Part shown: piece by piece, positions 57,925-64,000 of the stretch
How positions within the stretch are numbered: position 1 is the first letter of the stretch
How the letters are laid out: every line of letters begins with the position of its first letter
From: Colocasia esculenta
Lineage: Eukaryota > Streptophyta > Magnoliopsida > Alismatales > Araceae
Assembly: GCA_014218235.1 (NCBI GenBank)
Contig: CM024766.1
Location: forward strand, 74,141,207-74,205,206
DNA: 64,000 bases
Direction of reading: 5' to 3'
Notes under the pieces: generated by a model
The model's input: only the letters and a program-made list of their open reading frames with translations
Told to the model about the DNA's origin: nothing
Database searches by the model: none
Program-made: the position numbers and the translations under genes

Positions 57925-58346
57925 AAGATTTATTTGTCAGAAACTGAAATATTAATTTTTCAGAATTTGAATTATTTCTCATCCCAAAAATTTGAGCAAA
58001 ATTCCAATTAATGATAATCCTGTTAATTTTGTCTTGCCGGTTCGTTATTTTATAAGTCCTTATTCCTATCAAACTAGTCTTTTGTCGTCTTCCTTTGCCA
58101 TAAAGGCTCCTCCGGTTTCGAAAAGAAAAAGTCATTATTTCTCTTCATAAATCCCGAAATCCGTGTGGGAACGATTCATCTCCTATCTTTCCCTCTCTCG
58201 TTCACCTTCCTGAGGCAATACCCTAATGACTCCGGCATCGACTCTCTGGGATTTCAAGCTTCCAACCAATTCCCACCAAAAATTTCTTGAGGGTTTTTGT
58301 TCCATTCCTCTTTCCAGTCCTCCAGAAACTCTATCCGTTCAAATCC
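57925..58346 (+). other. Linker between S3 pol and env-like ORF
   Basis: This is 422 bases without a coding frame, CT-rich toward its end. It could hold a splice acceptor for a subgenomic message of the third ORF, but I see no site strong enough to name. Confidence 0.5.
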
Positions 58347-61300
58347 ATGGCCTCTTCTGGTAGTTCCGGTAGCGTCAGGGGCTACAGAGCCGAATTTCTT
58401 ACCGCTGAGCAGCAAGTAAGGTTTGTGTCTGTGAAAATCAAGCTATGCGGTCATAAAGCAGTGGATGTGGCAGATTTGCAGAAGAATGGAATGGGGAGTA
58501 TCGTCGAAGCATTGGACAGATTGAAGTGGATGAAAAAGACTACTTTCTCTAAAGTAAGTTTTCTAAACCTGGTAAAAGCTTTCTATGTGTGTCTGAAGTC
58601 AGAGGCAGACAGGACCTTGACTTCCATGGTCAAGGGAACCTAGATTCGGGTCTCTCGAGAATTATTGGCATCACTCTTTGGTGTGGGTACCTCTAGACAT
58701 AGTGGAGTTCACACTGTGAATATCCAAGAAAATGGTTTAGGGATAGTTGGTCCCGAGTTCAGACTGAAAGATGACAAAGTAGATGTAAATCAGTTGAATG
58801 CATTCAATCGCATATTGCACTTTGTAGTTTGTCAGATTGTGGTTCCCAGAAGTGCTACCTTTTCAACCTGCACTAGGGCTGATTCAGATTTAATGTTCTC
58901 GGCTATCAAGAATCTAGAAATCAACACTGCAGAGCTCATGATTGAAAGGATGAAGTTTGCAAGCTCTCAAGTATGGGACACTAAGAGCAAGCTGAATGTT
59001 TCTTTACATTATGCCCATCTCTGACGAAGATTTTTCAGCACTATGGCATAAGTGTAGTAGGAGATGTGTCTGAGAAGATGGGCCAAGCAATCCGGTCCAG
59101 AAATTTAAGGAAAAGTGGATTCTCTATGGTAAATGGTGTATGGTTAAAGACTTATGTGGCTGAGGGTGAAGACATCATTGGCGAAGCCCAAGAAGGTCAG
59201 GAAGCAGTTCAAGCAGCAGCAGAACCAGAAGTAACAGCAACACCATCTGTTGAAGCAGAACCATCAACAGCAGTAGAAGCTCAAATTGAAAGAGCTGAAG
59301 CAACAACAGCCGCAATATCCAGCAACAGAATTGAGGATATCCCTCCACAGGTTATTGAGCCTGTTGGCCATAGTTCAGAGGATCCTCCTCCCTCTTCCCG
59401 AGTAGCCACTATACTCAGGGATGTGCTGGACTCCATCCAAAGTACTTAGGAGGAGTCAGAAATTGGTGGTGATTCAGTGGGAGAAACTGTGGCTCCAGGC
59501 CACACTAAGGAAATCGGTGTGGAGGAAGCTCCCATTCAGGGGGAGCAAGAAATCACTGTTGAAGAAGATCAAATGGAAGATGCTCTTGCTCGGGGGGAGC
59601 AATCATCTGAGAAAGAAGGAGCACCTCAGGGGGAGCACACTGAAAATATTTCTATCAATGATAAATTCACTGAGGAACATGCTGATTTTGTGGAGCCCAT
59701 TACAAGGGCAAGCCAAAAAGGAAAACGAGTAGCTCATCGAAGGTCAAAGAAGAAACATCTGAAGGTCAATTTGAAGCCTATCATCAGAAGGTTGAATGAG
59801 TAAGGCAAAGCCATCATATCTATGCAATCGGATATTCAGTCCATCTCTCTCAGCCAAATTTCTGTATCAAATGAACTTGGAACTTTGTCCACTGAAGTAC
59901 ATAGCTTGAGAGATGATTTTAGAATGTTCAAGCAATTATGCAGATGTATGAAAGGTGAGTTTGACAGTGTCAAGAGGCTCATCTCTTTAAGGGTTCAAAC
60001 CACCTTTGCCCCTCCAGATCCCTCTCATGCTGATCTAGTTAGTAATGCAGGGCCATCAGGGCCAAGGGCAGCAGAAGAAAATGCAGGGACATCAGGGCCA
60101 AGGCCAGCAGAAGAAAATGTAGGACCATCAGGGCAGTTTCTAGAGGCATCAACAGGGCCATCCGGGCCACAAAATGATGAGAATATAATACCTACAGCGG
60201 AATCTTGTGGCGTTGAGCAGCTGGGGCCATCAGGGCCATCTGAAGTTGTGGTTGGGCCACCAGGGCCATTGATCTCTGAAGGTGTGGATCCAAGAGTAGT
60301 TGAGTCTGCCGCTGCTCCCGAAGCCCATGAGTCTTCATCTCTTGCAACACCAGACCCTCCCTTACCACCTTCTTCTTCCACAGCACCTCCAGCTCCACCT
60401 ACCTTCAAACAACCTGCACCAAGAACCATCTCATCTCCAGCACCTTTTCCCTCTGAACCTTATTCGTCTCCTATCATGCCCACTACCATTTCCACATGCA
60501 TTCCTCCCTCTCCTCCTGTTGATACTGATCCTCCAGTTTCTTCATCAGCTGGAGCCTCTTCATCATCTGGTCCCTCATCAGTCGGGCCATCTACTATTCT
60601 TTCTCCTAAATCATTTCTTCATCCTCCTATTCCACCTACATCTGTTTCAATTTCTCCTACTGATCCACGACTTTCCAGTGTTTTTCCAAATAAATTTGAG
60701 GATGAGTTGGAATGAACCACACTCATCACAATCTTGGCAGTTGCTTCCCATGTTCATAGGACTGATTCTTCTAGTCCTGTTTCTAAAAAGAGGAAAATTA
60801 CAAAAAATCTTGCTCTTTCCTTTGAACCCATGTTTCCTCCTCTTTGGTACTCCCTCACAGTTGAAAATCGAAGGAGACCAATTTACTGTGAATATCTCCA
60901 AAAATGTGTTCTCGCCAACCTTTTTGGCATTCCTTTTCTCAATCTTACTGATCACCTTAACATTATATTTCCTTACTGCCACTTTTCCAAAGCCGACCAA
61001 CTCAAAATCTTCCAATTGGCTGAATGCAAGACTGAAGATCAATGGGCTAAAGGGCATAAGACTCTCTACAACAAGTATCTTCTTGCCAGATCAGACAGCA
61101 CCCCTCAACAGGATCATCCTCTCACCCTTTCTGAGTTGTTTGTATTTCATCATCAAGCACTTTGGGGCCCTTTCATTCTCAAAGAAATCAGAATCACCAG
61201 ATGCTCCCAGCTTTACAATGATTTTCGTTATCTACAAAAGCTACCCGAAGTTCAGTTTGGCCAATTCAATGGGGCTCTCGCTACTCTTCGATCTGAAAGT

Positions 61301-62056
61301 CCCATTAATTGCCCCTTCCCAGTGGACTTCACCACTCTGTAGATACCTGAAGTAGTATTTCTTCCGAAGTTACACTCCTTGGTTTTGGATTCCTCCGTTG
61401 GCTCTCATGCCTTTGAAAGATTTGCCAGAGTCATGGGGAGAATCTCAGCTCAACAGAGTCGCCTTCCCTCATTTCAAAGGTTTATCTTTCGCGAATATCA
61501 TCTGGGACACATCTCTTTTGCAGTGCTTGCTCCCTTGATGTCTGAATGTGTAAGGCTCTCTCCCACAGATTGGGAGAAGTACTACAATCAATCTGCTCTC
61601 CAGTTGGAATCATTGAACAACTCTTTGGTCTGAGCAGGAAAGCCACCACTCTCTGTTGAAGCTTTTCTGGACTTGAATTCCATCAATCCTGTTCAGGAAC
61701 TGTTTGTGCAATGGGCTGAGCGATACTTTGCTTTTATTTCCGTGAAAAAGGACCTAAAGGATCATCAGTTCTTCTATCCTGTCACCATTGCTGACTTTCT
61801 TTAGCATGCCAGTTTTGGGAAGTCAAGCCATTTCCGGTTCACCCTTGATAAGAACCAGTATGCGCGTTTCTTAGAAGATCAATGGCAGCTTTACATTGAG
61901 CGCATGCATCCTGAGATGGGTGCATCTTTCTTTATAGATTCTGGCATCTTCCAGCAACTTTTTGAAGAACAAGAGATTAAGGCTTGGGAACTTATTTCCC
62001 GGCATGCATCTCTTCTTTCTCCAAATGTCTATCTCCCTGTACCCCCTAAAGTTTAA
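58347..62056 (+). pseudogene. Env-like third ORF of S3
   Basis: ATG 58347 opens a frame of about 1236 codons ending TAA 62054-62056. It has stops at 58641, 59447, 59801, 60713, 61340, 61631 and 61802, and one frameshift near 59020. The N-terminal third (about 58370-59150) has the fold pattern of the plant-transposon-protein region seen in SIRE third ORFs (VKAFYVCLKSEADRTL, ELLASLFGVG). A Glu/Gln-rich part with three GGGGGAG-coded GE segments follows. Then a Pro/Ser-rich part has repeated GPSGP motifs (about 60045-60270). The C-terminal third is globular-looking (LANLFGIPFLNL, QWQLYIERMHPEM). I saw no clear signal peptide. Function is unproven; env-like is the traditional name, not evidence of an envelope. 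Confidence 0.75.
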
Positions 62057-62264
62057 TCCAATATATAGTTTTGTGCTCTCACATTTATCTTTTCTCTTCT
62101 TCTTTGTCTCAAGCATTTGATCTTTTTGCTTAAATGACAAAAAGGGGGAGAAATATTGCATTTCTGAAATACATTCCTTATGTTATTTCCACAATCATAC
62201 TTAGAATTATTTCAGATAATGTGTGCTTATTGTTAAGTTATGTCATCACTAAAAAGGGGGAGAT
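62057..62264 (+). other. S3 3' untranslated region with polypurine tracts
   Basis: AAAAAGGGGGAGAA lies at about 62139-62152 and AAAAAGGGGGAGAT at 62251-62264. The second one adjoins the LTR start TGATGATC. The tract duplication is like that in S1 and S2. Confidence 0.85.
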
Positions 62265-64000
62265 TGATGATCATTCTATCTCCATGTAATTTAAATAAAT
62301 TACACATCTATTTTGGTGATTAGAAAAACTATGATAAAGGTTACTAACACATTTTCTATGAAGTCTAAGCACATGAAATAAAACAAGGGAAAACAAGCCA
62401 ATCAGGTAAGTATTCGTCACACTACAACAATGTAAGATCAAAGCATCAATATTTGTCTAAGTACACATCGATTTCCACTATAGGTCATAACGATTTCTAT
62501 AGAGATCTATAATGATTTCCTTAGTTTCATAACGATTTCATACTCATAAGGATTCACTATGTGTTTTTAACGATTTGTTAAGTGATCGCAACAACTTGCC
62601 CTCACAACGATTCGTTAAGTGGTTCATAATGATTTGCTCTCGTAATGATTTCTTTAGTCATCGTAGCGATTTGCTCTTGTAACGATTTCTTTAGTCATCG
62701 TCACGATTTGCTCTTGTAACGATTTCTTTAGTCATCGTAACGATTTGCTCTTGTAACGATTTCTTTAGTCATCGTAACGATTTTCTCTCGTAACGATTTC
62801 TTTAGTCATCATAACGATTTGCTCTCGTAACGATTTCTTTAGTCATCGTAACAACTTGTTTTCATAACAATTCATTAAGTAATTCACAACAATTTATACA
62901 TCAATTTACTCATAACGTCATAACAATTTGTATATCAATTTGTTCAGAACATCACAATGATTTGTATATCGATTTGTTCATAACATCACAACGATTTGCT
63001 CTCGTAACGATTTCTTTAGTCATCGTAACGACTTGTTTTCATAACGATTCATTAAGTAATTCACAATGATTTATACATCAATTTACTCATAACATCATAA
63101 CAATTTGTATATCAATTTGTTGAGAACATCACAACGATTTATATATCGATTTGTTCATAACATCACAACGATTTGTATATCGATTTGTTCATAACATCAC
63201 AACGATTTGTATATCGATTTGATCATAACATCACAACGATTTGTACATCGACTTGCTTATAACATCATAACAATTTGTATATAACTTCATAATGATTTGT
63301 ATATCGATTTGTTTATCGACTTGCTTATAACGTCATAACGATTTGTATATCGATTTGTTTATAACTTCATAACGATTTGATTACTAATACATATAATGAT
63401 TTGTATATGTATCTTATTAATTATGAAGGCACAACGATTTCATAAATCACGTGTATAACGATTTCATGGAAAACAACAATTCGATTTTTGAGTCAATTTT
63501 TGAATTCATTGAAAAGTCAAAATCTTCACGTATATCTTTTCGACAGCCATGCATTTATTATGATAGTACGCATCACTGCATGCATGCAGACAATATCTTC
63601 CATTATCATATCTTCTCTGTGAACATCTTTTAGAACAACAAAATGACATTACTATTTTGATGAACTTTCGTTCTGACATTGACTGACAACAAGAAACAGC
63701 TTAGCCGTCTATTGTTCAAGCTTTAAATATGTGCAGGTCTCTGACAGCATCTGTCATACAACGTTGGACAAAATAGAAGCCAAGGAAGACTACAGAAGAT
63801 CCTCTCTCTCTTTGCATGCATGAAAAGATAAAGGACTATTGACTAGAAGCTTCCAAGTGTCAAGCAGTCTAACATACACATGCATAAAGACAATGGGCAC
63901 TTCAACATTCGAATTTCAAAAGATGACATCTATTTAGAGGTCATAGAAGTGTTAGACAACATGAAGTTTTCAATGCCTTCAACTTTCTGCAAGCTTTTCT
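62265..64000 (+). repeat. 3' LTR of S3, incomplete at the window edge
   Basis: It matches 50997-52447. Over this stretch it is about 285 bp longer than the 5' copy. The extra length lies in the CGATTTG array (about 62465-63475): seven rather than four of the 37-bp units, and a second copy of a roughly 100-bp segment around 63030-63140. Confidence 0.9.

Larger units (their letters stand above)
50997..64000 (+). mobile_element. S3: SIRE-like Ty1/copia element with env-like ORF, right end outside the window
   Basis: The order is 5' LTR, Met-type primer site, gag, protease, integrase, RT, RNase H, a linker, a 3.7-kb third ORF, polypurine tracts and 3' LTR. Integrase before RT is the copia order, and the extra ORF after RNase H marks the SIRE (Maximus) group. 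The 3' LTR is cut at the window edge at a point equal to about 52447 of the 5' LTR, so roughly 560 bases are missing. All three coding parts contain stops, so the copy is dead as read. A target duplication beginning CATGC (50992-50996) would be expected after about 64556. Confidence 0.92.

Noticed and set aside
60300..61355. 351-codon plus-strand ORF rich in Leu, Pro and His
   Set aside because: It is another frame of the env-like ORF, without family motifs. Its composition reflects the Pro/Ser codons of the real frame.

Overview
The window is plant nuclear DNA, most likely from a eudicot with a large, repeat-rich genome. I found no host gene. Nearly every base that can be assigned belongs to LTR retrotransposons nested inside one another. 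The plant assignment rests on plant-type tRNA-Met primer sites (TGGTATCAGAGC), Tekay/Del-like, Tat-like and SIRE-like lineages, and GT..AG introns. The species is not identifiable from the sequence alone.

Layout, left to right. (1) 1-5294: a decayed Ty3/gypsy Tekay/Del-like element on the minus strand, with gag and protease but no RT, RNase H or integrase. (2) 5295-8698: unassigned AT-rich DNA. (3) A minus-strand SIRE-like Ty1/copia element, S1. Its 3' LTR begins at 8699, is split into three pieces (8699-9544, 46170-46341, 49552-50464), and continues into internal DNA at 50465-50996. (4) Inside the S1 LTR sits gypsy element G (9545-46164, target duplication GACCT), with 3.8-kb LTRs and gag only. 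(5) Inside G's gag sits S2 (13826-40930, duplication AGGGT), a copia array of the form LTR-gag-LTR-gag-LTR. (6) Inside the second S2 unit sits a Tat-like gypsy element (21185-38769, duplication GACCC) on the minus strand, with a decayed gag-pol. It also carries two plus-strand, intron-containing genes of plant-mobile-domain type between integrase and the 3' LTR. (7) G's 3' LTR holds a 430-bp solo LTR, L6 (45188-45617, duplication TCTTG). (8) The S1 LTR also holds a 3.2-kb LTR, L7 (46342-49546). (9) 50997 to beyond 64000: S3, a nearly full-length SIRE-like copia element with gag, pol and a 3.7-kb env-like third ORF.

How the parts relate. Three elements (the Tekay-like one, G and S2) keep gag but lack the polymerase genes, so they could only have moved with enzymes supplied by relatives. 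S3 is a plausible model of the autonomous type for S2, since the gags are recognisably related. Nearly all protein genes carry in-frame stops or frameshifts, many explicable as C-to-T changes. The clear exception is the antisense gene at 23691-25064 in the Tat-like element, which is open over about 432 codons once one 75-bp intron is removed.

Three signals cut across the annotation. First, most LTRs carry a cluster of short CG-containing words or imperfect palindromes, with a core specific to each element. Second, a short stem-loop with constant flanks (GTAGGA..CGAACCA) and changing stem sequence recurs in the S1, S2, S3 and L6 LTRs. Third, several elements show splice-site-like signals in the leader or gag. 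All calls come from reading the sequence; no database search was run.
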